Below are positions 1-13,480 of a stretch of DNA of 64,000 bases, in pieces. The notes beneath the pieces are model-generated. The model was not told the origin of the DNA. It saw only the letters and a program-made list of their open reading frames with translations, and ran no database searches. Position 1 is the first letter of the stretch. Each line of letters starts with the position of its first letter. The DNA is from Chrysemys picta bellii (Eukaryota; Chordata; Testudines; Emydidae). The stretch covers positions 61,591,587-61,655,586 of the forward strand of contig NC_088797.1 of assembly GCF_011386835.1 (NCBI RefSeq), written 5' to 3'. The position numbers and the translations under genes are program-made.

Positions 1-3000
1 AGCATAGAGCCCCAGCGAGCTGTGGGATTAGGGTGGAGTACAGGTTGGCTTACTGGGTCTCCTCACCCTCTACAGGTGACAGTAAGTTCCCTCCAGGTGG
101 TGTCGGGATGGGACGCAAGGGGGAGGAAGTGAACAGTGTGGAGCACAAGCATGTTTGGGGGGTGCAGTTCAGAGATGGACTGGCAGGATGGCATTCAGCC
201 TGCTCGGGTGGTGCGTTGGGGTCAGCCAGGGTGAGAGACAACCTCCCCCCTGTGGAATGGACCAAACTAAAGTTTGAACCTTAAAACCCTGGAGCTTCAG
301 AAAAGTTTGGATCTGGATGCAAACTCAGGCTTTGAGGTTTTCACATAGCCTGTGTGATGGGAAATAGTTGGAAGAAATGGTTTAGGGCAGTACAAGCGGA
401 TAGAAGTAGCCACAGTGGGTTGAAATGAGGAATTGGAAGAATGTCCTAACTGAGAATTCTATCCTGGCATGGTGTAGTCTCTGAAAGGAAATGGTGGAAG
501 CCTCTCCCCTGCACCCCATATTCAAGGACCAGACAGGGAAAGTGCTTTGTGAATGTCTCCTCTCCCATTTGTGATTGCACCATGTCCCTGTGGCTAATAC
601 AGCACTCACTCCGACGGAAAAGTAGTTAGTTATTTTTAATCAGACCCTGAGGGCAGTTCCTGCTTCCAGCGGCTGCTGGTGGAGACATCTAGGCTGGCTC
701 ATTTTCCTTGTTTCCAGCTGCTTTTAAAGGCATCCAGGGAGGCTCTGGACATCTTTAGAAGCCACTGGAAACAGGAGATGGAGCCAGCACTATATGTGAC
801 CACCTGCCACAGATCTCCAGCAAAGTTCTCCATGGAGCACCAGAGTTCCACAAACTGCTGTAGGTAACAATCCTGCATCAACATGACAGGTTGTACCAGG
901 GCTGCCAGAAGGTGAGAGCCTCAAGTCTCTGTCACAGGTGGGTACAATCTGCCCAGGATGGGGCTTCATACTGAGTTTGGGTTTTTTGCGTGGGCTCATT
1001 TGTTGTTACTGTCCATTTCTGATCTGGTGGTATGCTGCTAGATAGTATGATGCCATTTCTGCCATGTCTTTCCTTTTACCCAGGGATGGACACAGTTTTT
1101 TCCTCTTTACTTTCAGAGCTTGGAGTGGCATTGCTTTTTTTGGGTGGACACTGATATATTTCTCTAGAAAGCTGAAATCCTTAATGCTGGTATTGTTATG
1201 GCAGGTGTCACCACATGGCACTGTTACACATAGTCTTCCAAGTTCTTTTTTCATCAAGTGCGAGCGAGCTTTTAGTCTGGGAAAAAATGTTTAACGTGTT
1301 GTAATTTTTGGTTAGAAAAGGTTCTGGTTAAAGGTCACTGTGAACAGCAGGAGAGTTTTCTCTGTGTTTCTGATTAGAGTCAGTTCTTGAGGCAGAGTTG
1401 CTCTCTGCGTACCAGTCATTAGTGCTGGGCTGAAATTCCAGAAAGAAGAGATTGCCCTTCATCTGGTTCGGTAAGTTCTGCAAGTCTGTTTAGAGTTTCT
1501 ATCATATCAGATACTCTCTATGCTTTATTTACACTCATTTTATTAATTCAGTACAAGTAAAGTTGTACCGAATGAAACTTTCATGCACACAGACATTTCC
1601 TCAGCTCCATATAAAGGTACAGAGCAGTTTCAATGCTTTGTGATATAAGGTCCTATAAACAGTGCACTCTAATTACATCTCAGCTGCACAAAGAAATTAA
1701 TATTGGGCTTCTAGCTGTTCTTGTTTCTGGCAGGTGATGTCCGAGGTGTCACCATAAGACAGATTCCAAGGCCTGCTGAGTACATTATATGAAATCAGTT
1801 TCTGGCCACACATTCCCAATAAGTGGCTCTCCCATTTAAAATTATACTGACAAAACCATGCCAAATTCTGCTGTCAGCTACCCCAGTGTAAACCCGCAGA
1901 GATCCCAGGGAAGTCCATATAGACTGGCATAACAGAGCAGTTAACTTGAGAGCATTAACATGAGCAGTGTGTGCTAAATGAGAGAGAGTGTACTACATTG
2001 TCCTGGTGCCAAATTATCTGCCACCAGGAAATAACCATTCCAACATGCTCTTGAATGTGGGGGTGCACAGGCATGGTAGATCTGCAAGATTCACTGCTGG
2101 AGACAGTTCGGCCAACGTCACTTGCAGATTTGAAATCTTTCATACATCAAGTGCAGAGCCCATTCCTTGGCTCCAGACCCCCCACCTAACATTGGGAAGG
2201 TGTCAAACACCCTGAATACTGGTGGGGAATGGATGGATCAACCATATTAGGCACTTCTTCAGAGCCTGTGGCAGGAACCTGTATTCTGTGCGTTTGCATG
2301 TCCAACCCCATGGGCGTTGTGGCCCAAAAGCAACCTGACACTGGAGTAGGGCTTGGAAGTAATAAAACAGGCATTTTCTTTGTTTAAACAGGAAGTAGTA
2401 GGCAGGAGTCTGACGGGTTCGGGGTGTGAGCATGGGAACATCACTGCGGCTGGGTCCACATGGGGAGACTGTCACCCCTAAGAAATTCTCAAACTGCCTC
2501 TAAAACTATGTTCGATTGACACTGTACTCCTTAGATGGGATAGCTGGTGCTTGTCTCTGCACCTGAGAGCTCATATCAGTGTATTCACACTCATCCCTTG
2601 AACGGCCATATTGCTACAAGAGCCGAGCTAATGTCAAAAGATCACAAGTTCAGGTTCAGTTCAACTCGACGCCCACGAGATCAGATACTGATCTGGAAGA
2701 TTTTGAACAGGAGATGGGTCTGACCTAGCAACCAAATTCAGATCTGGATCCCAACTTTCCTGCTGTACGAGGGGCATTGTGCTAGGATTCATTGTTGTAG
2801 CTTCCAGTCCATCTCTAATCTGAACCTTTTGGGTTAGCAAGTATGGGCTGGAAATGTCACAAGAGCAGGGCTCTCATGTGAGTTTGCTGGTCCTAACTAC
2901 TTCTGTTTGGTCCAGAAATACCACAAGAAGAGCTTCTTTCACAGTGTTTCTGCCCTACCTTTTCCAATTCAGCTGGAACCCAGCCGGGCAAGCTGGGTAC

Positions 3001-4309
3001 AAATGGAGAAATAGGAAAGTGAATTCTTTTGGTTCTCAGGTTTTTGCGTGAAGATTAAAATCAGAAGGAGGTTTCTAATTTTAAGCAAACCTATTCAGCC
3101 ATCTCTGCTAACTCATATATCCCTCTATGTGTTGGCACCTATAAATCATGTGCCATTCCTCCTAGACACAGAACTATGATACATTTAGAATCCTCCTCAT
3201 CCAAACATGTTTCTTGAAACAAGACAGTACCTGCCCTTTTTTTTAATTTAAAGAGAGCTCCGAATAGAATCTCTGGCTCTCTTAAAACCATGACCCTTCA
3301 GGGAAGTTTGGAGGAAATCTAAAATCAGACTTTGTAGTTGGTACAACTTCTATAATATAATGGACTGATGACTTTATTTCCCTTGGTGGAACTGTGAAGG
3401 CACTGGACGTCCCATGGAAGAAACATTAAGCTCTTCCCGGTAGCTCTCAGAAACAATCCAGTTTTCTCTCCGACGACTTTGTCCTGCTCAGAGTTGGAAA
3501 CCATTCAGTCCCATGTATCTGTTTTCCACTGCCTTCCTGACGGTCTCGTTCTGCTCTCTGTAGCCTTCGGTTTTAAGACTAAATCCTGCTGCTTTGTGGT
3601 TTGTTTTGCATTTTTTAAAACATTCCATACAGGATGCTAAGTGTCCACGCAGTGCATGGCCCTGTACGTGTCACCAGAAAAGCAGGGAAGCCTTCTCTGC
3701 TTCAGGAATGTCCCTGGCAGAGGTGCCCACCATCCACTTGGCTTTGTTGCCAGTCAGGAAGGGCACTTCTGAACTCTGGCAGCTATTAACGAGAAAACAG
3801 ATGCTTCAGGGTAGCAGGAACCTGCTGTTTCTAAGTAATGCTTTTCTTCAAACAACTGTGGTGCTGTGATGCAGTTGCCCTTGTATGTTAAGTAGGGTTC
3901 AGTTGGGTCAGTAGTTGGATGCGAGACCACCTATGAGGTTCAGGAAGTGTTACTGGTGAATCAGTTGGTGGTACTCCTCCCTCTGAATCACTAATGAACA
4001 AATGGCCCGGACGGGTTTTAGTGTGCTGCTGAAAATGCTGCCTTTTGGATGACATGTAAAATCCTGACCACTTGTGATTATAAAAGCTCACACATAAAAG
4101 CTTTCTTTAAGAGCAGGTCTTAACCCGGGGGTTCTTGCCAAATTCCTACTGTGATCATTACATCCTGCTTATCTCCCCTGCAACTTCAATTGGGTAAGTG
4201 TCCTTCTTTAACAGTGAATAGCAACATTACACAGCACATTAGGAAGTAAACAGCTGCTGTGCTCCACCCCAGAACTGACTGCACTTCAGTGCATGATGGA
4301 AAGATCCCT
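1..4309. other. Gene-free stretch, nothing recognised
   Basis: Both strands were read. No exon, mobile element or tandem repeat could be supported. Open frames are short and lack coding character. Confidence 0.5.
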
Positions 4310-4405
4310 ACATCCCTTATCTACCTCACAGGCTGGTTTGTTGTGAGAATTATTTAGTCAGTGCTAGTAAAGCGCTTTGAGGTCTTCAGAGGAAGGGCTG
4401 AGGAC
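4310..4405 (-). repeat. MIR/CORE-SINE relic
   Basis: CTACCTCACAGGCTGGTTTG followed by GTGAGAATTATTTAG and AAGCGCTTTGAGG is the MIR-type order. Strand is tentative. Confidence 0.55.
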
Positions 4406-4681
4406 AATTATTATTTGTTAATTAAAAAGAAATTATTCCAGTTTTGAGGCATTCTCCTCCGTTTCAAAGGTGTGCAGTGCATACTGTAGGAACCATTACT
4501 GTGTAGACTGATCAGATATGTCTAGGACTTGGAATAAGAACAATGTCCTGACCTTTTGGGTTTATGAATGCCTGGCTGTGAGGAGTTGCAGAGTTTGTGG
4601 CCACAGTTCATTCTCCTTTGGTTGAAAGCATGCACACATAATGGGTCGGTTCAGTCTGTGGCTTCAGAGTGCTCTTGGATC

Positions 4682-4892
4682 CAGGGCCGGCTCCAGGGTA
4701 TTGGCCGCCCCAAGCAGCCAAAAAAAAAAAAAAAAAAGCCGCGATCGCGATCTGCGGCAGAAGGTCCTTTGCTCCGAGCTGGAGTGAGGGACCGTCCACC
4801 GAATTGCCGCCGAATAGCTGGACGTGCCGCCCCTCTCCGGAGTGGCCGCCCCAAGCACCTGCTTGACAAGCTGGTGCCTGGAGCCGGCCCTG
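4682..4892 (+). mobile_element. Short hAT element (CAGGGCCGGCTCC ends) with a poly-A run
   Basis: Ends CAGGGCCGGCTCC and GGAGCCGGCCCTG with exact duplication CTTGGATC (4674-4681, 4893-4900). An internal run of A starts near 4719. Length 211 bp. The same family occurs at 30744-30913. Confidence 0.9.
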
Positions 4893-5378
4893 CTTGGATC
4901 CCCTGCTGCTGCTAAGCTCTTACAGCGTCTGCAAGTAACACTTTCTACCATCCCTGGATGGCTAGGAGACTCTGGGCCGGATCTGTAAAGGTATTTAGGC
5001 ACTGCTCTGCTCAGTGACTTAGGCACTTAGGGAATGAGCGCTCAATGGTAATCAATGGAGGAGACAGAATCCAATTCTCCAGGGCACCATTCAACTGCCT
5101 TAACCATAAGACCCTCCTTCCTCGCCCTGCAATCCCCTATTCAGTCACTGCACACCTCCCTACTTCTACAACAAACCAGGGAGGGGTCCTACAAACAACA
5201 GCCTCCTTCACTGCACAACCCTGATTCATTGCTGGAGCAGGTCCATCCTGTGCACTGGCTCAGGCTGATAGGATCAATAGGACCAGGCACTTAAGGAGGC
5301 AGTATGTAATCAGTCATGCAGTATGTAATCATCACAATGCAGACACCCAAGAGGGTGTGTGATAGAGCACCTGCCCCA

Positions 5379-5848
5379 CATAGGTGCCGACTCTGTGGGT
5401 GCTCCGGGGCTGGAGCACCCACAGGGAAAAATTAGTGGGTGCTCTGCACCCACTGGCAGCCAAGCTCCCCTCACCCCCCACCTCACCTCCTCCTCCTCCC
5501 CTGAGCGTGCTGCGCCACTGCTCCTCCATCTACCTCCCAGCGCTTCCCGCCCAGCCGCTGCCAAACAGCTGTTTGGCAGTGTTGGCACACTCCGGGAGAG
5601 AGGGGGAGGAACAGGAACGTGGCGCGCTCAGGGGAAGAGGTGGGGAAGAGGCGGGGGCGGGGCGGGGATTTGGGGAAGGAGTTGGAATAGGGCAAGGAGG
5701 GGGCGGAGTTGGGGTGGGGACTTTGGGGAAGGGGTTGGAATGGTGGTGGGGCAGGAGTGGGAAAGGGCGGGGCAGGGCCTCATGGAAGGGGTGGAGTGGG
5801 GGGGGGGGGTCAAGCACCCATGGAAAAGAGGGGAAGTCAGTGCCTATG
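5379..5848 (+). mobile_element. Non-autonomous hAT element (CATAGGTGCCGAC ends)
   Basis: Ends CATAGGTGCCGAC and GTCAGTGCCTATG with exact duplication CTGCCCCA (5371-5378, 5849-5856). The left part has GTGGGTGCTCC / GGAGCACCCAC hairpins. The interior has CCAAACAGCTGTTTGG and the GGGATTTGGGGAAGGAGTTG module also found in the element at 61892. No transposase. Confidence 0.9.
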
Positions 5849-5856
5849 CTGCCCCA

Positions 5857-6480
5857 CACTGGGCTCTCAGGGGTTAATAGAGTCCTAGGGAGGCTGCGCA
5901 GGAGGCAGCCAATCACTGAAGGGCTTATAGGAGCAGCCAATCAGGGCCAGGCAGGCCCATATAAGAAGAGCTGCAGAACAGAGCAGTTTCAGTTACTCCC
6001 TGGAGCTTAAAGAGGACTGGTTGCTTTGCAGGTGGAGGGCTTCTAGCACCCTGGACATAGCAGAGACCCAGGGAGCTAAAGACAGCGCCTGGCAGGGCAA
6101 GGGCAAAGAGGGTGCTGGGGCCGTGGGGAAGTGGCCCAGGGAAATCTACAGAGGAGTCAGAGGGGGCGCAGCAAGTGGCAGCCATCTATAGGATCCCCAG
6201 GCTGGGACCTCGAGTAGTGGATGGGCCCGGGTCTCCCCTGCCCCCACTTGCCACTGAGGAAGTGGCTAGATTAAGGGACTGTGATAGTGTTCCCTGGAAG
6301 TGGGGAGCACAGAGTGTAGCACAGCTGGCGAGCTGTGTTGTTGAAGAGGATGCTGCAGTCCTTGGAGAGATGTTGGTCTTAGAACAGGAGTGACGGCAGC
6401 ATGGCACCACCTGAAGAGGGTGCACTACAATGCAGAGCTAACTACCATGACAGCTGTCAGGAGGCACCAGAGTGGTGAGT
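5857..6480 (+). repeat. LTR-like block with TATA box
   Basis: The sequence contains two CAGCCAATCA boxes (about 5906-5915 and 5934-5943), then GGCCCATATAAGAAGAGC (TATA box near 5971) followed by a GC-rich leader. This order (CCAAT, TATA, leader) looks like the promoter part of a retrotransposon LTR. I recognise the wording (TTAATAGAGTCCTAGGGAGG) from turtle LTR repeats. The hAT element at 5379-5848 sits at its upstream edge. Ends and class were not determined. Confidence 0.45.
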
Positions 6481-6606
6481 GAACCCCATTACATGGACAA
6501 ATTAAGGTTTCACAGGCAACCTCAATTCTGGTATTTCCTAGTTTCTAAGCGCTTGACTCGGTCTCTTTATCAATATTCTTTTAACATAGGTTTGTGTGTC
6601 ATTTCC

Positions 6607-6672
6607 TATATATATATATATATTATATATTATATATATATATATATATTATATATTATATATATATATATT
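6607..6672. repeat. TA microsatellite
   Basis: An alternating TA tract with three TATTATATATT interruptions, mirror-symmetric. Confidence 0.95.
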
Positions 6673-9600
6673 TATTTTTTAAAGCAAACTGCGAAAACAG
6701 AAATTCCTTTAGATGGCAACATATCGACACCCTCATGGCTCATCAGCAGGGCTGGAACCTTTTGATCCTTCACCAGGACGTCTGTCACTTCAGGTAATGG
6801 AGTAACTGATAGAAATAGTAGGTTGTCATCCTCTGTGTGGACCAGAACTAGAAGGGGAAGTGACCCTATGCCGACAGGTTTTACAGATATCTGCTGACAG
6901 CAGAGGAATGACATTCAGGAACATAGGGTTCCACTCCACACTCTGGAAGGGGAGTGTGCTATAGTGGTCACAGATTCTTTTGTTGTGTCCCCCTTCTACC
7001 CAGTCTCCTCAAACCGGTGCCTGTCCCATTCTCCTCTCCTAGCCAATTACTCGCCACTCCTCATGCTTTTCATCCCACTTCCACTCTCCTTGCCCAACTG
7101 GTCCCAGTCTCCTCTGCGCCCAGCTCCAAGTCTCCTTGCCCAGCCACTCCTAGTCTCCTCCCCTCCCCCAGTCTCAGTCTCTGCCCTTCCTAGCTCCTTG
7201 TCCTAACCTACTCCCTGCCCCCCTGTAGGTCTTGTACTTGTCCCCTCAGCATTCAGATCATGCAGCTTCCTCCTCCACGCTACCTAAGCCCAGCAGGAAG
7301 CATTAAAAGCACAGGAGAGACATCCCCCTGCTTTCAGTTCCAGTGCTCACCCCTGCCCTGCCCCACCCCGCCCCACAGCAGAGCTGTAATTTCAGGCAAA
7401 GTCTTGCTCGCTGCCCTGCCCGGGCAGACTGGGGCATGCTCACTGCAGCTGGAATCTTTGGTGCTTTTAGCTGCAAAGATCCAAAAAGTTTCTGAGCATG
7501 TGCAAGCTGCTGTTTTTCAGAGGTGTAATACATGGCTAAATTCACAGGGACAGCAAAGGCACATTGCTGACACAAAGGCTACTCCCCTTGCTCTAAAGCA
7601 TGCGGGTGCTAGAATTTTCAAAGAAAAGGCCCCCAGAAGCTTTTTTATATGGGCAAAACAATGGATTTTTCCCTAGCTTCGCTTCCAGGACTGGCTGAAT
7701 CATTTTGGTTGAAATTTTTCAAAATAATTCAACCTAAGGCAGACACCTAGCACAGAAAATTTCAGCCCAGATGGTTAACGTTGGAGAAAGTTATATGAAA
7801 AGAGTCCTAAAGTGCCAGGAAATGTTAATGTAATATGTAGTGCTAGCAGCCATTCTCCAAAACTTGGTCCAGCATCATTATAAATACCCCCCCCCCCCCC
7901 CCCCAAATAATGCCCCACTTCCCCTCAAAGTCAATTCCCCAGTCCAACAGATTGAAGCTCAGACAGAGCATTTTTCTTTGCTTGGTTTCATCCTGGCACT
8001 CCTGCTTAAAACCCATTTACCACCTTAAGTAATTATTCTGCCTGCTTCCTGCTTGTTCAGTTGATCTACATTCTCTCCACTGGAGTCAATAGGAATTTTA
8101 CCATTAACTGAAAGGGCTTTATACTGTAACTACATTTTCTCTCCTTCTTTTGGATTTCCCTGCATTTCTCAAGCAAACTTATGAACCAGTCCACTGTCTC
8201 CCTACTCCCTATAGAAGTTCTAATCTGATTAATTGATCTGAAAGTCTCCTCCCTTCTGTATTCTCCTCTGATCCCTTTAAAGCATTTCACCACAGCTTTG
8301 AACACCGGGAAATGTTACTCATTTGGTTTTAATGTTATTGGTATATTTCTTTTTCAGGACATAGTCTGCACATGTCATGGAGGAGGATGTGTAATAGCTG
8401 CCTTTAGGGGGGAAAAAACAGGCTGGTAAGGTAGGTCGAGTTGATTTGCTCTCTCCCTTGTAAAACCACAGATGCAGTATCTTGTATATGTCTCCTCATC
8501 TCCTTAAAGGTGAAAAATGGGAGGTGTCCCTAGGCAGGACTTCTGAACAGCTTCCAAACACTCACTGCCACGGCCAGTTTCCTTAACACAGTCAAAGCTA
8601 TATGTCTTTCAGCTCATTTCTTTTCTCTCAGGCTTCAGGGCCACCCCTCCAGGGTCTCCTGCACACCTGAATCTGGCAGCTTCCCAGTTCTAAGTCAGCT
8701 CTGCTCCCTTCCTGGAGCAGTAGCCCCAGGGCTGCTTCCATAAGTACCTGACCCTTTGTGCTAGGGACCCACAACAGGCGTTAATTACACTCCACCATGG
8801 CTTCCCTTCCCCAGGCACAGCCTGTCCCACTTACTCCCTTCCATCTCCTAGTTCCTATTCTCTGGCAGCCCTTTATTGGCCCCAGTGTAGTCCAGCCCCT
8901 TTTAATTGGCTGGATTGGGCTCACCAGCTCTGACATCTGGGCATTGGGCCCAGTTCTGCTCACAGGGACCAGCTACCTTGTGATGGGGGAAACTACTATT
9001 AAAAAAGGAACAGAGTTAGGAATTTCAAGTGCTCTTTGTTAAGGATGCTTTGCGTGGTCAGAAGAAGCCAAATTGTACTGTAGCCAAGCACACACACTAG
9101 ATAGAGATTTTTTTCTTTTCTTTTCTTAGCAACAGTATGGCTCTGTAGATGAGATGTGGGTTTGCCATTCCCAAAACTGGGCTGTCACAGGTGACTTTGT
9201 ATAAACTCCTAGATCTGCCCTATCTGTAAAAAGGGTGTTTTGTTATCAATCTGATCTTCAAGGTGGATGGGGAAGGTACTTGCCTACCTCCTAAGGACTT
9301 GTTCAATAATGGAAGGTTGGGAAGTACGCAGAATTCTTTATACTGTGCAGTGGAAGAGGTGAGACTAGAATGCACCATGTCTTGGCTTCCAGCCCACTAT
9401 ACCTAGGCCAAAAGGTATTTTGATGTGCTGCTTTCCCCCAAGGAAGATCCACTTTGCCTGTGTCCTGTCTGGAGCTCTAGCCTGTATGTATTCATGTGAT
9501 GCAATAGGCAGAGTGGGGCTGCAGAGTATGTGCAGGGTTATCACAGAATTAAGAGCAAGAATAGAACAAATTCTGCTGCACACGTACAGGTGTGTTCTCC

Positions 9601-12061
9601 CCTCCCCCCATGTCTTATAAATTGGCTTAATCTGGATGGATTTTCATGGGGTCAGTGTAAGACACCTCTCTGATCTCTGAACTGTTCCCCTGACAAATTC
9701 CAAGTGCCATCTCCTAACCATGATGTTGCTAAAGCTGTTAAACACAAAACTAGTCAGAAAAATGTTACTATTGGCAAAACTCTCAGCGTTTCAAACAGCT
9801 GAACAAGTTTTTCTCAGTCTCTCCAAACAAAACCCCCAACCTGGTGCAGAGACCAAGCCTGGAAAACTTCAACTCAAATATTTAAAGTCTGTCAAAGACA
9901 TAAATAACTGAAACACAGGATTGTGACTGGAAAGTGTTGAGGCAATTGCAGAGGAGCATTAAACGTGTCCTTAAAAACATTCAAAGATTAAACACTTTGG
10001 GACTCACAAATTAACCAAAGCAATGCTGCCACCAACCTAAATACTCAATCACGCCCACAGACCATTAAGCCTCCGTTTCACATCTCATCTGGTACGGAGC
10101 ACTCCAGCAGCATAGTACCTTCTAACGTCAGGCTGGGATTGGTTCCACAGTGATTTGCAGAGAAGGGCGCCACCTACTAGTTTCCACCGCTATTTCCTGC
10201 ATTACTGAGGTGTTCCTTGGAGGTTTCCTATGCAAATACTGACCCAGCCTGTCACTGCTTAGTTTTTGAGCTCTGGCAGTGATACAGCAAAAGGTGGTAC
10301 ATCTGCAAGATATAAACTTGGTGTAAAACCTCTGGACAAAGCAATGAGGCGATCCTATATGGAATATTCAGGGGAAAGATACTAGTCAGGGGAAAAATGT
10401 CTATTGAGTTATTTTATATCTGTTTTTGATGATTCTATGAAATATCTGTTTATAAAACAAAAAAAATCTATTTTTTACGTCAGCAGTTTTATCAAACCTT
10501 GTAGTGACCACGTTTCCGCTCCAATAGGTTGATTTTCAGGCAGACTCCTGTCTGGCTGCCAGTAAATTGGCAATCCGCAATTTGACCAGAAAGGAAAAAC
10601 TAGGTTTACTGTAGCATGACCATTAGTAAATAAGCATAATAGAAGCTGCAGCATATGCAAGTAATTTTCTAAGAGGAGTACACTACTGTAAAGAATGAAA
10701 GTTGATAGAGAGAAAAAAGGGAGACTATCTTTTTAAAAATAGTAGTACATGGGGCATGCACTAAAATATACAGTAATTATGTGGTAGGGCCTTAGGGTAG
10801 AGAAATATAATAACTGAGAAGGAGTAATTTGAGTGAAGGTTGGGAATCTTAGCATTCTGCTTACCAGCTGCAACTGTCATGTCAAAACACATGTTTCTCA
10901 TAATACAGGGAGACCTTCTCTGTTCCTTTGATCCATTCGCATGTTACAACTATAGTTGCCTTGTCCAGCAGTAACCTTAGGAAAGTAAACAAAATCAAAA
11001 CCATACTTGAAACACAGCCTACTTGCAAAACACAGCAGATGCTCTATTAGTCATTGTAATTAAAAAATGTGCACACTGCTGTTTTAAGATGAAATGTGAG
11101 TAATGTCCCACTAATGAATAAAATCTGTAGCACTTTTTCACTATTTCCATTGTAAACAACTGTACATTTGGTGGGCTAATAAAATGAGTGAAAGGGTTTA
11201 GTTTCTGATCCCCTGGGCCAGATTCTGATCTTAAGTACCTGTGTAAATCTTTGGCAGAGATACTTTGGATTTACACCATTGGAACTAATATCAGAATTCC
11301 CCCTGGCCCCAATTTTTTTTCTGTTAACAGTTTTTCAAAAGGAGGTGTCGGCATTTAACCACACAGGTAGGATACATTCAAAACACTCACTGAAAGACAA
11401 GGCTCCTGCATGCTTGAAATGTAATTTATACTTCAATCTCTGGGGTAAATGAGAGCTGCTTCATTCTAATGTACCATAGCCTCTGGAAGCCTCCCAATGA
11501 GCTATGTCACCAGCCAGAATCTCCACAGTGCTGTGTGCCATGGAGACAGCCCCCTCTCACCCATGATATGCACCTTTTCATTCCCGATACGCTTCTCTAT
11601 ATTGGGGCTTGTGAGGTGGCAACGTACTGTGGCCATCCACAGAGCCTGTGAATTCTCCCCCAGCCCTTTGCAGAGTAAGAATGGGTCTACCAAAGTGATA
11701 TACCAGGGCTGGAGCAAATCTGGCCCAATAGTTTAAAAAAGCTTTACCTGTATTGTTAACCACACCTTCGAGAGTTAATGAAAGACCTTTCAAAGGATAG
11801 GCCCTGACTCTGCAAAGTCTTACAAATTTAACTATAAGCAGGTGAGAGTAGTCTCATTTACTTCAATGGGATGTTTACTCAGGCAGAATTCCCACTGAGG
11901 TCAGTTGGAATTTCTCCTGAGCAACGCTTGCATAATAGAATCCTTCATGATAATATTTTTTTTAGAAAATTACTTGCATATTACCAAATTCAGTAGAGTA
12001 CACTGCTTTAAAGTATGAAAGTTGGTGGAGTGGGGGGAAAGGGAGACTGTCTTTTTGTCTG
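6673..12061. other. Gene-free stretch, mostly unique sequence
   Basis: No exon or intact element recognised. It contains a poly-C run (7887-7904), a C/T-rich segment at 6990-7230 and old repeat-like wording near 7690-7770 and 11215-11310 (GCCAGATTCTGATC...). A 10672-10735 segment resembles 11990-12060. Confidence 0.45.
7887..7904 (+). repeat. Poly-C run
   Basis: Eighteen consecutive C residues. Confidence 0.95.
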
Positions 12062-12215
12062 GATACACACAGGCTTGGAGAAAGAACAAAGAAGGGAGAG
12101 CCAAGTGAGCACAGAAGAAGAGGGTCATGCATTACTGTACATTCTCTTCAGCACAATTTCAACACTGCTCCACTAGTCAGACTGGAGTGACTTGTATCAT
12201 ATTAATATATAGTGA
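12062..12215 (+). repeat. Diverged local duplication, copy A
   Basis: AAAGAAGGGAGAGCCAAGTG, GTACATTCTCTTCAGCA and AATTTCAACACTGCTCC recur in the same order at 13329-13480, with substitutions and small gaps. Confidence 0.65.
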
Positions 12216-12679
12216 TATTTTTCAATTAAATAGGGACTGTTTCAATAAAAAGAAAATAGGCCTCATTCTCTTCCCACTTCCACCACTTTTACCCTGTAGT
12301 AATTCCAGAGACCTCGGTGGAGTGACTCCAAGTAACTGGAGGTAACTGAATGCAGAATCAAGCCCACTGTTATTACTTACTTTTGAGTAACTCGTGAAAA
12401 CATTTCTATTCATATTAGGTCTCATAATACCTAATTTACCATGTGTATTTAGGGCTTCAACTACTGGACACTATCTTCTAAAAACACCAGGAGTTTCTCA
12501 AACACTGGATTAACATAAGGAAATCTATTGCTTTTATACCATCTATGTTGGGATTGAGATGCATTTTTAAAAGCAAACATATAGAAATAACAAAGGAAAT
12601 GTCTGTATTTAAAAAAAATATATAAGTTCACCCCCTTCATTATGTGAAAAACTAGTGTTTTGGCAACAAATCCTCAGTT

Positions 12680-13045
12680 TCATAGATTTTTTTTTTTTTT
12701 AATGGTCAGAAGGGACCAAAAGAACATCTAGTCTTACCTTCTGCATAACTCAGACCATAGAATTTCATCCATCAAATCCATCACTCCTGGTTGAGAAAAA
12801 GCTGCCCAGTCTTGATTTAAAAACTCTATAAGATGTAGAATCCACCATATCCCTTGGTAAGTGGTTCCAATGGTTAATAACAATTACTGTTAAAAATTTC
12901 CCTCCAGTCTGAATTTGTCTAGCTACTGGATCCTGTTCTACCTTTGCTAAATTAAACAGCATTCGGTTACAGAGTGTGACCAAGTCACCCCCTCAACCTC
13001 TCTGGGATAAATTAAATAGATTGAGCTTCTTACGGCTCTCACTGT
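12680..13045 (-). mobile_element. CR1 LINE 3' end, minus strand
   Basis: The minus-strand frame 12983-12765 contains ARQIQTGGKFLTV, VINHWNHLPRDMVD and YRVFKSRLG, the C-terminal ORF2 signature of CR1-type LINEs. The tail with poly-T (on plus) lies near 12687. 5'-truncated; no reverse transcriptase core left. Confidence 0.8.
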
Positions 13046-13328
13046 AAAGGATTTTGATTGCTCAGGCAGTCCGGTCCCCTTTTTGTTTCTGTGGCTCTGC
13101 ATTAGCCTCTGGGGCAATTACAAGAGAGGGCATAAGCTGGGGCAGCCCAAGAATGGGAGATGCAGGATTTGAACAAAATGAAGGTGCTGTTTCTCGCTCA
13201 CATGACCCAGCCCTCTTCGGGCTGCCATTACGCTCACTGAGCTCTCATTGTTATCAGTGGGAGTTTATCTGCACAGTCAGTGCAGAAGCAGCCCGAAGTT
13301 TGCATTCTTCCTCCTCCTTGGACATTTG

Positions 13329-13480
13329 CCTAGATGCACACACAGCACAAAGAAGGGAGGGCTAAGTGAGCCACAGAGGAGGGTCATCTATTTCTTGTAC
13401 ATTCTCTTCAGCATAATTTCAACACTGCTCCTCTAGTCAGACTGAGTAAATGAAGTGAATTGTGTCATATTACAGTATAT
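13329..13480 (+). repeat. Diverged local duplication, copy B
   Basis: Counterpart of 12062-12215. Copy A also has a neighbour at 11990-12060 that resembles 10672-10735 (GTACACTRCT, AARTATGAAAGTTG), so more than one local copy exists. Confidence 0.65.

Noticed and set aside
5359..6010. Overlapping frames of 172 and 208 codons
   Set aside because: They cross a hAT element, its target duplication and an LTR-like block. No domain is recognisable.
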